This document shows, piece after piece, positions 1 to 6,439 of a stretch of DNA of 7,245 bases (position 1 is the stretch's first letter; each line of letters starts with the position of its first letter). Source of the DNA: Thermoflexales bacterium (GTDB lineage Bacteria > Chloroflexota > Anaerolineae > Fen-1058); assembly GCA_017999195.1 (NCBI GenBank), contig JAGOBP010000208.1:1-7245 (forward strand), given 5' to 3'. Under the pieces are notes generated by a model. It saw nothing but the letters and a program-made list of their open reading frames with translations, searched no databases and was not told the origin of the DNA. The position numbers and the translations under genes were made by a program.

Positions 1-520
1 CCGTCACGCCGCCAGCGCCGTTGTAGAAGCCCATGCTCAAGTCAAAGTCAACGATGCGCAGATTGGAGATCGTCCAGTTCTGATTGGGACCGCCGTTGAA
101 CTGCAAGAAGGTCTCCAGGTTGACACTTGGTAGATCGCCCGGGCCTTGAATCGTGGCAGCCCCCAAGGAATCGGCGGTCAAAGTGACGTTGTTGAGGCCG
201 GCTGGCACATCGACCGTATAGTCATCGCCAGTATGGCCGGTGCCTGTCAAGGCATCGTGTCCTAAAGCCCAGCTGGCCGCAGCATTCGTCTCACCAAAAT
301 TGAAGGTGCCTGCCAGCTTGATGACGGAACCGTTAACGGCCGCGTGAATGGCGTTGTCGATACGGGTGAAGTCATTGTCAGTTGCCGACGGGACGGTGCC
401 CGTCGCACCGGTCGATTGCACCGTGACTGTTGTCGCGTGAGCTACTCCGACGGGGCTCATCACTGTGACGAGCAACGCGACGATCACAACAATGTCGAAC
501 CATTTGGAAACGTGCTTCAT
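1..520 (-). CDS. Secreted protein of unknown function, N-terminal part (cut by window edge)
   Basis: An open frame of 173 codons runs from an ATG at 520-518 to the left edge without a stop. The start is supported by a GGAGG Shine-Dalgarno sequence (527-531) six bases upstream. Residues 1-29 form a classical Sec signal peptide: charged MKHVSKW, a hydrophobic core at about 9-22 (IVVIVALLVTV), and an AHA signal-peptidase I site with cleavage predicted after A29. The mature part is rich in T, G, N, D and V and lacks cysteine. It contains short beta-prone stretches such as NNVTLTADS (110-118) and NWTISNLRIVDF (148-159). These resemble rungs of right-handed beta-helix surface or polysaccharide-active proteins, but no catalytic motif is visible, so that assignment is only a suggestion. 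The gene is downstream of the sensor-regulator fusion on the same strand, about 610 bp away, so it probably has its own promoter. The real coding region is certain from frame, signal peptide and RBS; the function is not. Confidence 0.8.
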   Translation of the reverse strand, partial: MKHVSKWFDIVVIVALLVTVMSPVGVAHATTVTVQSTGATGTVPSATDNDFTRIDNAIHAAVNGSVIKLAGTFNFGETNAAASWALGHDALTGTGHTGDDYTVDVPAGLNNVTLTADSLGAATIQGPGDLPSVNLETFLQFNGGPNQNWTISNLRIVDFDLSMGFYNGAGGVT

Positions 521-811
521 GATTGTCCTCCGTGAGGGTTGGGTTTTACTTATGGTGGCTAATGTGACCGCTCGACCCTTGGCCTGGACGCGTGGAAATG
601 GAACAGCGCAACCTCGCAACCAACGCATAATAGGATTAATCGCCTGCGAAAAATGAAAGAGGAGCTGCGAGCAAGCGCTCTGTTTTCTCGATAGGCTTAC
701 CTCCCTGTCCGATTAAAGAATCGAACTCCATTAGGCGCGGTTGAACCTAAAACGATGAGCGTTGTGATTAGCGGGTGTTTGGTCTGGCCGTCAAACAGTC
801 CTGGACGACTC

Positions 812-900
812 TGTCAACAGTTGTCATGCTACTGCCTGGTGGTTTGCGAGGTGTGGGAAACGGGGCAAAATCTGTCACTACAATGCTATGACGTTTGTCA
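812..900 (+). repeat. Cluster of four TGTCA pentamers
   Basis: TGTCA occurs at 812-816, 822-826, 873-877 and 896-900, each preceded by C or T, all in the same orientation within 89 noncoding bases. The first two lie exactly 10 bp apart, one helical turn. The last is one arm of the 887-902 palindrome. This pattern is compatible with a multi-site operator, but no binding protein can be named. Confidence 0.35.
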
Positions 901-902
901 TA
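887..902. repeat. Inverted repeat TATGAC-N4-GTCATA
   Basis: Perfect 6-bp arms TATGAC and GTCATA flank a 4-base centre (gttt). Allowing a three-base bulge on the left, CAAT (881-884) also pairs with ATTG (902-905), lengthening the arms. It lies six bases from a larger hairpin at 909-944. It could be a dimeric repressor site or an RNA hairpin. There is no T-tract, so it is not a typical terminator. Confidence 0.5.
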
Positions 903-908
903 TTGCCA

Positions 909-944
909 CGGCGGTTTAGGTATAAAAATAATACTTGACCGCCG
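909..944. repeat. Strong hairpin-forming inverted repeat with A/T-rich loop
   Basis: CGGCGGT (909-915) pairs perfectly with ACCGCCG (938-944). After a small internal loop (TTAG against TTG), GTAT (920-923) pairs with ATAC (931-934), closing a loop of A and T only. The stem is GC-rich in an AT-rich neighbourhood. No gene covers it. Read on the minus strand it lies about 190 bp after the kinase-regulator stop codon, but no T-run follows the stem. It may be an RNA structural element, a transcript 3'-end stabiliser or a protein site; the sequence alone does not decide. Confidence 0.5.
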
Positions 945-1129
945 GTATGTTGCATTTGGGTTAGAAGTGGTTTGCAATTCTTACCTGCGGCTAACTCAGG
1001 CGCAATAAGATTTACGATGGCGGTGGTAATGGGGCGGTTGCAACGGGAACAACAGCGTGTGCGGGTGCAGCGCCGACGCGATCTGCAAGCGCGTCTGGCG
1101 AAGGTGGTCGTCCGGCGCAAACGAGATCG

Positions 1130-4100
1130 TCAAATCAAATTGTGGTCCATGGCGAACTTGACCAATTGGGCCACATTCCGATAGCCCAGCTTGTCCAAAA
1201 TATTGCGCCGGTGGACTTCGACGGTGCGGGCGCTGATGCCTAATTCTGCGGCGATGTCCAGGTTGGCTTTGCCCAGCGCCACGGCCTGCAGCACCTCGCG
1301 TTCACGGGGACTCAGCAGGTTGACCGGCTCGACCGACGTGGGGCGCAGCTGCAACTTGGCCCAGGTGTCCGTCAGCGACGGCGCGATGAACACCTCGTTG
1401 GCCAACACCGCGCGCAGGGCCGTCAGGATCAATCGACCGTGATCGGATTTGAGCAGATAGCCTTTGGCGCCGGCGTGCATGGCCTGTTCCAGGTAAGTCT
1501 CATCAGCGTGATAGGTGTAGATAATGATGCGGCTGTCTGGATAGCGTCGCAAAATCTGGCGGGTCGCTTCGATGCCGCTGCCGCCGGGCAGCTTGACATC
1601 CATCACCACCAGGTTGGGCCGGGTCAGTTCGAATTGACGCAGCGCATCGGTGGTGTCCACGGCCTCGCCCACGCACACAAAATCATCTGTCTCCGCGATC
1701 AGTTGGCGCAGGCCTTGCCGCAACAGTTCGTGATCGTCCACGATGAGCACACCCGCCCGCGCATGATCGGCCGCGCCCGTGCTGATGGGAATTTGCATGG
1801 CCATCAGTGTGCCAAAGCCCGGCGTTGTTTCCAGGAAAAATTCGCCGCGCAACGCTTCCACCTGGCGTCTGATTTGCGGCAAGCCCAACTCGGTCCCCGG
1901 TGTTTGCGCGGCCGCATCAAAGCCCTGCCCGTTGTCTTGCACTGTCAAGCGCAGCGTCCGGCCGCCCATATGCAGCTGGGCGCTGATGTCGGTGGCCTGC
2001 GCGTGGCGCAAAACGTTCGCCAGCGCTTCCTGCAAACTACGAAAGACCACGCGCTCGATCTCGGCGGACAAGCGCCGGACATGGCCGGTAATGTGCAGTT
2101 GAATCGGCAGGCTCGCCGACGTGCAGAGCCGCTCGACATGCTGCCGGATGGCGGGCACCAGGCCCAGATCCGTCAGCACCTTGGAATCCAGATCGGTGGC
2201 CAGACTGCGCACTTGTTGATGCGCTTGTTGCAGCAAGTTCAGGTTGTTGCTGAGCAGATGCAGCGTCGCTTCGGACGAGGCAAAACTGACTTGCAGCTGC
2301 TCGGTGTTCTTTTGCAGCATCACCAATTGCCCGCCCACCGCGTCGTGCAGGAAGGCGGCAATGCGGCTGCGCTCGTCTTCTTGCGCACTGGTCAAGCGGG
2401 CGCTCAACAGCCGGGCTTCCGTCTCGCGGACTTGCGCCTCATTCAAGGCGCGGCCTTGCTCGATGGCCGCCGCAGCCAGTGTGGCGAACAGCGTCAACAT
2501 GTGCAGGTCGTCTTCGTCGAAGACGCGCGGACGCTGATCGCTAATCCAGATCGTGCCCACCAACCGATCTTGCCAGAGCAACGGCACGGCCACTACGGCC
2601 ACTTGCCGCAGATCAGCCATCACCGGCAAGCGATTCTCAAAACGAGTGTAGTCAGCCACTTGCTGAATCTGGCGTGACAGCGCGGCCTGGCCGTTTAGAC
2701 CGCGACCCACGGGTAGCCGTTCGCTGACTAGGTTTTGCGAAAGATTCTCGACGGCGGTGATGATGAGGTGTTGCTCGCCGTCGAACAGGGTTAGCGCGCT
2801 GGCTTTGGCTTCCAGCAGCCCAACGACCGCGCGCAGCAGTTGTTGATACAACCGAGCCGGTGAGTTGGCCTGGGCCAAATCCAGGCTGGCTTCATACAGC
2901 GCGGTCAGGCGTTGCACGTTGCGCCGCGAGGCCGCATACAGGCGGGCATTGCGCACGGCAGTGGCGATCTGATCGGCAAAAGCGCGCAGACGCCCCACAT
3001 GATCGGGCGTGAAGAAATGCGGCGTGGCACTATCGAGATTGAGAAAGCCCACGACTTGCCCATCGTTCTGAAACGGCACGCCCACGTAAGCCCGCAGCCA
3101 GCGAGTTTCCGCGAACTCTACCCAGCCCGCCTGGGTGTGGGTATCGCCAACCAGATGCGGCTGGCCTGTGGTCATCATCTGCTGCAAATTGGGGGTGGTA
3201 GCGACTGGCAGCCGCAGTTGTTTGATCCAGTTCTCTTGCCCGCGATGGGCATAGCCCAGTTGGCGAACGACGCTAACGGTTTGCCGCGCGTCGTCCAACA
3301 GCATGATATTGATCGCGTCATACGTGACCACGCGGGCGGTATTGGACAAGATCCGATCGAGCACCTCGTCGATGTCGAGCGTGCGATTCAAGGCGCTGGC
3401 CGTATCGCGCAGGGCCTCGGCCAAATCCGATTGTTCCCGCTCGGCCTCAAAGAGCCGGGCATTTTCCAGCGCCATGGCCGCTTGCCGGGTAAAAGCCTCC
3501 AGCCGTTCGGCGTGATCCTGTGTAAAGGAGTTCGCCGCCCGGGTGTACAACCCGATAAACCCAATCGTCTCGCCTTTAATCACAATGGGCGCGCCCAGAT
3601 AAGCCCGCGTCCAATCCATGCCGGGCAGTACCACCCAGCCAGGCGATTCATAGACGTCGGCGATGATCACGGGCTGTCCGGTGTCGGTCATCCGGCGTAA
3701 GTTGGCGGTGGTGGATAACGGGAAGCGCACGGCGGACAGCTGGGTGCTGAGGGTATCGGCGGCCTGACCATAGCTGCGCACCAACCGCGCCGTCCGGGTC
3801 TGATCGATCAGCATCAGCGTTGCCAGATCGTGCGGGACAACCCGCTGCGCATTGACCAGCAGCTGATCGAGCAATTCATCCGCATTCAGCATCCCGCTCA
3901 AGGTGGCGGCCGTATCGTGCAGCGCCTCGGCCAGCAGGCGTTGCTCACGTTCGGCTTGCTCGGCCCGGACGCGGTCGCTAATCTTGCGCACGATCAGCAG
4001 CAGACCATCATCTTCGATGGCGCTGACGCGCACCTCATAATACTCGGTCTGTTCCCGCACGCGAAAGGGCAGTTCCAGCACGACGGGCACGCCCGTCGCG

Positions 4101-4720
4101 CGCGCATCGATCAACGCTTGATCGAGCTGCACGCGGACATCGGGCGGAGCTAAGGCATGGAAGTGCTGGCCTAGAAGCTGATTTTCCGGCAAGAATAGTT
4201 GTTGCCCGCGCGGCGGGTGGATGCGCAAGATGATGCCTTCGGCGCTGAGTTGAAACATCGCGTCGGGCAGGGCGCCCAGCAGGGCGCGCTGGCTGGCTTC
4301 GCTGCGGTGCAGGGCCTCCTCGGCCTTCTTCTGCTCGGAGATGTCTTGCACTTGCGAGATGATAAACAGCGGCTCGCCCGCGGGGTCGCGCATCATCGAG
4401 GCGCTGAGCAGCCCCCAGACGTAGTGGCCCAGTTTGTGGCGGTAGCGTTTTTCGAACTTGATGGACGGCAGTTCACCCGTCAGCAGACGCCGGCCCAGCA
4501 CTAGATTCTGGGCCAAATCGTCGGGATGCGTCAGATTGCCAAATTCCCATTGTTGCAGCTGGGCTTCGGTGTAGCCGACCATCTCGCAGAAGGCGTGATT
4601 GGCCCGCAGGCAGCGGCCATGGATGTCGGACAGAATCATGCCGATCGCGGCGTGTTCGAACGCGTTTTGAAAAACTTCGTCTTGCATAATGGTCTTGGAT
4701 AAACGAGCACGCTGCGCCAT
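1130..4720 (-). CDS. PAS/GAF sensor histidine kinase fused to NarL/LuxR-type response regulator
   Basis: This 1196-residue protein carries both halves of a two-component system. Domains in order: PAS1 with PAC (about 15-135), PAS2 (140-250), GAF1 (275-422), GAF2 (450-592), GAF3 (615-757), HisKA_3 dimerisation/phosphoacceptor (775-845, His792 in FLHDAVGG), HATPase (885-978; N-box E898/N902, G1 DNGQGF 929-934, G2 around G946), receiver (990-1105; D995/D996, phosphoacceptor D1041, T1069, K1091) and a LuxR-type HTH (1134-1190, recognition helix about 1163-1178). All key residues are present, so autophosphorylation, transfer to D1041 and DNA binding are expected. No transmembrane segment or signal peptide is seen, so it should act in the cytosol on a soluble or redox-type ligand, which is unknown. 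GAF1 and GAF2 are clearly similar to each other and look duplicated. The start at 4720 has only a weak AGG upstream; Met12 is an alternative without better support. It follows the FemAB-like gene by 72 bp on the same strand. Confidence 0.95.
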   Translation of the reverse strand: MAQRARLSKTIMQDEVFQNAFEHAAIGMILSDIHGRCLRANHAFCEMVGYTEAQLQQWEFGNLTHPDDLAQNLVLGRRLLTGELPSIKFEKRYRHKLGHYVWGLLSASMMRDPAGEPLFIISQVQDISEQKKAEEALHRSEASQRALLGALPDAMFQLSAEGIILRIHPPRGQQLFLPENQLLGQHFHALAPPDVRVQLDQALIDARATGVPVVLELPFRVREQTEYYEVRVSAIEDDGLLLIVRKISDRVRAEQAEREQRLLAEALHDTAATLSGMLNADELLDQLLVNAQRVVPHDLATLMLIDQTRTARLVRSYGQAADTLSTQLSAVRFPLSTTANLRRMTDTGQPVIIADVYESPGWVVLPGMDWTRAYLGAPIVIKGETIGFIGLYTRAANSFTQDHAERLEAFTRQAAMALENARLFEAEREQSDLAEALRDTASALNRTLDIDEVLDRILSNTARVVTYDAINIMLLDDARQTVSVVRQLGYAHRGQENWIKQLRLPVATTPNLQQMMTTGQPHLVGDTHTQAGWVEFAETRWLRAYVGVPFQNDGQVVGFLNLDSATPHFFTPDHVGRLRAFADQIATAVRNARLYAASRRNVQRLTALYEASLDLAQANSPARLYQQLLRAVVGLLEAKASALTLFDGEQHLIITAVENLSQNLVSERLPVGRGLNGQAALSRQIQQVADYTRFENRLPVMADLRQVAVVAVPLLWQDRLVGTIWISDQRPRVFDEDDLHMLTLFATLAAAAIEQGRALNEAQVRETEARLLSARLTSAQEDERSRIAAFLHDAVGGQLVMLQKNTEQLQVSFASSEATLHLLSNNLNLLQQAHQQVRSLATDLDSKVLTDLGLVPAIRQHVERLCTSASLPIQLHITGHVRRLSAEIERVVFRSLQEALANVLRHAQATDISAQLHMGGRTLRLTVQDNGQGFDAAAQTPGTELGLPQIRRQVEALRGEFFLETTPGFGTLMAMQIPISTGAADHARAGVLIVDDHELLRQGLRQLIAETDDFVCVGEAVDTTDALRQFELTRPNLVVMDVKLPGGSGIEATRQILRRYPDSRIIIYTYHADETYLEQAMHAGAKGYLLKSDHGRLILTALRAVLANEVFIAPSLTDTWAKLQLRPTSVEPVNLLSPREREVLQAVALGKANLDIAAELGISARTVEVHRRNILDKLGYRNVAQLVKFAMDHNLI

Positions 4721-4747
4721 GGCCCGACCTGAGCATGAAAGATGTAA

Positions 4748-4771
4748 CCTCTAAGTTAATACATATAGAGG
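4748..4771. promoter_or_regulatory. Inverted repeat upstream of the kinase-regulator gene, possible operator
   Basis: CCTCTA (4748-4753) and TAGAGG (4766-4771) are perfect 6-bp inverted arms around a 12-base AT-rich centre, located 28 bp before the kinase-regulator start and 22 bp after the FemAB-like stop. No T-tract follows, so a terminator is unlikely. On the minus strand a -35-like TTGAGC overlaps the arm at 4771, with only a poor -10 match 17 bp further. NarL-family regulators bind inverted repeats, so autoregulation is possible but unproven. Confidence 0.35.
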
Positions 4772-4792
4772 CTCAATTCTTTCACGGCCAGA

Positions 4793-5824
4793 TCAGGTTG
4801 GTTTTTGCGCGGTGCGGTGCTGGGTGCGCATCCAGTTTAACACGCACGGCATCGCTACGGAATACAGCCAGTAGCCCAGCGGCGAAATCACATAATCGTA
4901 AGCGCCGACATGCGGCGCAAAGGCCGCGCCCAGCCCTTCTTTGAACTTGTACACGCCCCACATCGAGTCGGTTTCAACCAGTTCGTCGGGCGCGCCCCAC
5001 AGATCGTAGGTGGTACAGCCGCGCGCCTTGGCCCAGCGCATGGCCGCCCATTGCAACAGATAATTGGGCATCTTCTCACGTTGCACGTTGCGCGACATGC
5101 CGTACATATACCAGGCGCGATCGGCAAAGCGAAAGAGAATGAGGCCTGCCACCACGTCGCCGTCCACTTCGGCCAACAGCGGTTGTGCCAGACCCGATTG
5201 GATGAAACTGCCCCACGCGTCCCGGTAATAGTCGAGCGGGCGGATGATGAAGCCGTCGCGCTGGGCGGTTTCGGCGTACATGGCGTACAGCAAATCCAGA
5301 TCGGCCAGCGTGCCCGATCGGATGGTGACGCCCTTCTTTTCGGCCAAGCGCACGTTGTAGCGGGTTTTGGGCTTCATCGCCGCCAGCAACTGATCTTCGG
5401 CTAACGTCAGATCGAGCAGCATTGTGTTTTTGAATTGTATCTGCTCGGCGGAGAACTGCCAACCCCGATCGCGCAGGATCAGCTGATCGGGCGCGGGCAG
5501 GTCTGGATCGATTTTGATGAAGATCGCGCGTTCGCGCCGGGCCAGATCAATCAAATCGCCTAACACCCGATCGACCGTGGCGGCGTTGGCGTAATCCAGC
5601 GCCGGGCCTTTGGGCACGTAGAGCAGGTTGATCTTGAGCGGCGAGACGGTGCGACGCAGCACCAGGGCGGCGGCATCGCGCTGCGGGCTGAGCAAATAGC
5701 GCGGCGTCCAACCCCAGCGGCGTTTGAATTGGCCCCATTCCCAAGTCTGCAAAACGTGACGGTTGGGCAGGGCGGCTAGCGCGGAATTCCAAGTGTCGGC
5801 AGTGGCGATGGCGTTAAAAGTCAT
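4793..5824 (-). CDS. FemAB-family peptidoglycan-bridge aminoacyltransferase-like protein (GNAT fold)
   Basis: This 343-residue protein has the two-lobed acyltransferase layout of the FemABX family, whose members use aminoacyl-tRNA to add amino acids to the lipid II stem peptide at the inner membrane face. Supporting stretches are the N-terminal LQTWEWGQFKRRWGW (25-39), the basic motif MKPKTRYNVRLAEKKGV (150-166), the acceptor-lobe stretch MYAETAQRDGF (182-192), and the C-terminal YDLWGAPD (273-280) followed by VYKFKEGLGA (291-300), all typical of the family. Length fits single-module FemX-type members, which lack the tRNA-synthetase-like coiled-coil arm of FemA. A hydrophobic stretch near the end (about 315-332) may touch the membrane. 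The start at 5824 lacks a recognisable Shine-Dalgarno sequence, but a good promoter lies upstream. Relatives in many bacteria have no proven substrate, so the exact reaction, peptidoglycan or other aminoacyl acceptor, is uncertain. Divergent from nuoA and upstream of the kinase-regulator gene. Confidence 0.88.
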   Translation of the reverse strand: MTFNAIATADTWNSALAALPNRHVLQTWEWGQFKRRWGWTPRYLLSPQRDAAALVLRRTVSPLKINLLYVPKGPALDYANAATVDRVLGDLIDLARRERAIFIKIDPDLPAPDQLILRDRGWQFSAEQIQFKNTMLLDLTLAEDQLLAAMKPKTRYNVRLAEKKGVTIRSGTLADLDLLYAMYAETAQRDGFIIRPLDYYRDAWGSFIQSGLAQPLLAEVDGDVVAGLILFRFADRAWYMYGMSRNVQREKMPNYLLQWAAMRWAKARGCTTYDLWGAPDELVETDSMWGVYKFKEGLGAAFAPHVGAYDYVISPLGYWLYSVAMPCVLNWMRTQHRTAQKPT

Positions 5825-5895
5825 GATGGGTAATTTGGAAATGCGTTGCGTGAGCCTTCAGTTGGTGGTAGAATGCGGCATCACACAGGCGGCAC

Positions 5896-5923
5896 ACACT
5901 AACACACGACATTTTTTTGTCAA
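5896..5923 (-). promoter_or_regulatory. Candidate sigma70-type promoter for the FemAB-like gene
   Basis: On the minus strand a perfect -35 TTGACA (5923-5918) is followed after 16 bases by a weak -10 TAGTGT (5901-5896). An A-tract follows the -35 directly. Predicted transcription would begin near 5889, giving a leader of about 65 bases. The -35 is back to back with the -35 of the nuoA promoter, two bases apart. Confidence 0.5.
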
Positions 5924-5938
5924 GATTGATTTTCAATC
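5924..5938. repeat. Palindrome GATTGA-ttt-TCAATC over the nuoA -35
   Basis: Perfect 6-bp inverted arms surround three T bases, covering the plus-strand -35 hexamer and touching the minus-strand -35. It is a plausible site for a repressor or activator acting on both divergent genes. The factor cannot be identified from sequence. Confidence 0.5.
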
Positions 5939-5954
5939 AGGGGTGTGTTATTAT
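5926..5954 (+). promoter_or_regulatory. Candidate sigma70-type promoter for nuoA
   Basis: TTGATT (5926-5931) and TATTAT (5949-5954) are separated by exactly 17 bases, a strong sigma70-like arrangement. Transcription would begin near 5961, leaving a leader of about 55 bases before the nuoA GTG. The -35 lies inside one palindrome and the -10 inside another, which suggests regulation by a dimeric factor. Confidence 0.6.
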
Positions 5955-5959
5955 ACCCC
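5940..5959. repeat. Palindrome GGGGT-N10-ACCCC around the nuoA -10
   Basis: GGGGT (5940-5944) and ACCCC (5955-5959) are perfect inverted arms enclosing the TATTAT box (5949-5954). It starts two bases after the preceding palindrome ends. Binding here would occlude the nuoA promoter and leave the FemAB-like promoter free. Confidence 0.45.
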
Positions 5960-6003
5960 GGCATCGCTTGTGACCATCTTCACCTGTTGTACAAGACAAC
6001 TCT

Positions 6004-6010
6004 GGGAGGA
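6004..6010 (+). promoter_or_regulatory. Ribosome binding site that fixes the nuoA GTG start
   Basis: GGGAGGA lies five bases upstream of a GTG at 6016. This strong Shine-Dalgarno sequence supports GTG as the true start and not a downstream ATG, which would remove the first transmembrane helix of NuoA. Confidence 0.8.
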
Positions 6011-6015
6011 ACACC

Positions 6016-6375
6016 GTGCTGCAAGACTTTGCGTTCGTCGGCATTTTTGTGGTTGTTGCCGCCGTCCTATTGTCACTGCCGTTGGTTTTGCAGGCCTTGC
6101 TCGCTCCTCGCAAGCCCAACTCCATCAAATCCGACACCTACGAATGCGGTATGGAAACCGTGGGTGAAGCACATGTGCAGTTCAAGGCGCAGTATTACAT
6201 CTATGCGCTGGTCTTCGCCATCTTCGACATCGAGACGATTTTCCTGCTGCCGTGGGCGCTGGCCTACAAGGACTTCGCCTCGATATTTCCACTGGTCGAA
6301 ATGGTGTTGTTCATTCTGATCCTGGCCGGCGGTCTGGTGTATGCCTGGCGCAAGGGAGCCCTAGAGTGGGCTTAG
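6016..6375 (+). CDS. nuoA: NADH-quinone oxidoreductase subunit A (complex I, ND3 homologue)
   Basis: This 119-residue protein is a full-length NuoA, a small membrane subunit at the junction of the peripheral and membrane arms of complex I, near the quinone entry site. Three transmembrane helices are visible at about 5-27, 60-82 and 91-110. The long loop between helices 1 and 2 contains the family signature SDTYECGMETVGEAHVQFKA (39-58), with Cys44 matching the conserved ND3 loop cysteine linked to the active/deactive transition in mitochondria. Helix 2 has FAIFDIETIFLLPWA (67-81), with D71 and E73 matching the conserved acidic pair of bacterial NuoA. Translation starts at GTG after a strong Shine-Dalgarno sequence. 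It is preceded by its own promoter and followed not by nuoB but, after 109 bp, by nuoH. Ala codons are mainly GCC here (GCG in 4 of 16), unlike nuoH. Confidence 0.97.
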   Translation: MLQDFAFVGIFVVVAAVLLSLPLVLQALLAPRKPNSIKSDTYECGMETVGEAHVQFKAQYYIYALVFAIFDIETIFLLPWALAYKDFASIFPLVEMVLFILILAGGLVYAWRKGALEWA

Positions 6376-6380
6376 ATTTT

Positions 6381-6393
6381 GGGCAATAGGCCC
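6381..6393 (+). repeat. Small hairpin directly after nuoA
   Basis: GGGC and GCCC flank a five-base loop (aatag); a T-A pair at 6380 and 6394 extends the stem to five pairs. It begins five bases after the nuoA stop codon and is the first of three hairpins in the nuoA-nuoH gap. It is short and may be chance. Confidence 0.3.
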
Positions 6394-6395
6394 AT

Positions 6396-6436
6396 CGCCC
6401 CGCACCCAAGTTATTTTGGGCGTCGGGGCGTTTGTT
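6396..6436 (+). terminator. Terminator-like or attenuator hairpin between nuoA and nuoH
   Basis: CGCCCCG (6396-6402) pairs with CGGGGCG (6424-6430), and after a small internal loop CCCAA (6405-6409) pairs with TTGGG (6416-6420) around a six-base loop. The stem is followed by TTTGTT (6431-6436). This is a good intrinsic-terminator shape with a short T-tract. Placed 20 bp after nuoA, it may end part of the transcription and so lower nuoH expression relative to nuoA, or protect the nuoA mRNA 3' end. Confidence 0.55.
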
Positions 6437-6439
6437 GCC

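Larger units (their letters stand above)
521..1129. other. Intergenic region of about 610 bp without a convincing gene
   Basis: This stretch separates the stop codon of the kinase-regulator gene from the start of the secreted-protein gene, both on the minus strand. Short open frames of 60-80 codons exist, but none has a Shine-Dalgarno sequence with recognisable protein character. It is more AT-rich and less codon-structured than the flanking genes. A possible minus-strand -10 element (TATTAT, 632-627) lies about 107 bp upstream of the secreted-protein start, with no good -35 partner, so I rate that promoter as weak. The centre (812-944) is unusual: four YTGTCA motifs and two adjacent inverted repeats, listed separately. 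I see no standard intrinsic terminator with a T-tract just after the kinase gene. Confidence 0.6.

Noticed and set aside
655..720. Possible riboswitch-like leader for the secreted-protein gene
   Set aside because: Some complementary GGAGG/CTCC segments are present, but the conserved cores of the c-di-GMP, cobalamin or TPP classes are not visible.
768..977. 69-codon minus-strand frame in the intergenic region
   Set aside because: No ribosome binding site and no recognisable motif; it spans the inverted repeats at 887-944, which better explain the sequence.
972..1184. Small basic, coiled-coil-like plus-strand frame (70 codons, from an internal ATG at 1017 rich in R, Q and K)
   Set aside because: It overlaps the 3' end of the kinase-regulator gene antisense, lacks a Shine-Dalgarno sequence and matches no known small protein. 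The charge pattern may be chance in GC-rich DNA.
1439..2677. 412-codon open frame on the plus strand opposite the kinase-regulator
   Set aside because: It is exactly antisense to conserved HATPase, HisKA_3 and receiver sequence. Its product is rich in H, Q, R and A without any recognisable domain, as expected for the complement of a GC-rich gene.
2912..3700. 262-codon plus-strand open frame
   Set aside because: Antisense to the GAF domains of the kinase; no ribosome binding site or family resemblance.
4748..4771. Intrinsic terminator for the FemAB-like gene
   Set aside because: The stem has only six pairs, a 12-base loop and no T-tract, so an operator or chance repeat is more plausible.
4910..5404. 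164-codon plus-strand open frame
   Set aside because: Antisense shadow of the FemAB-like gene; no domain character.
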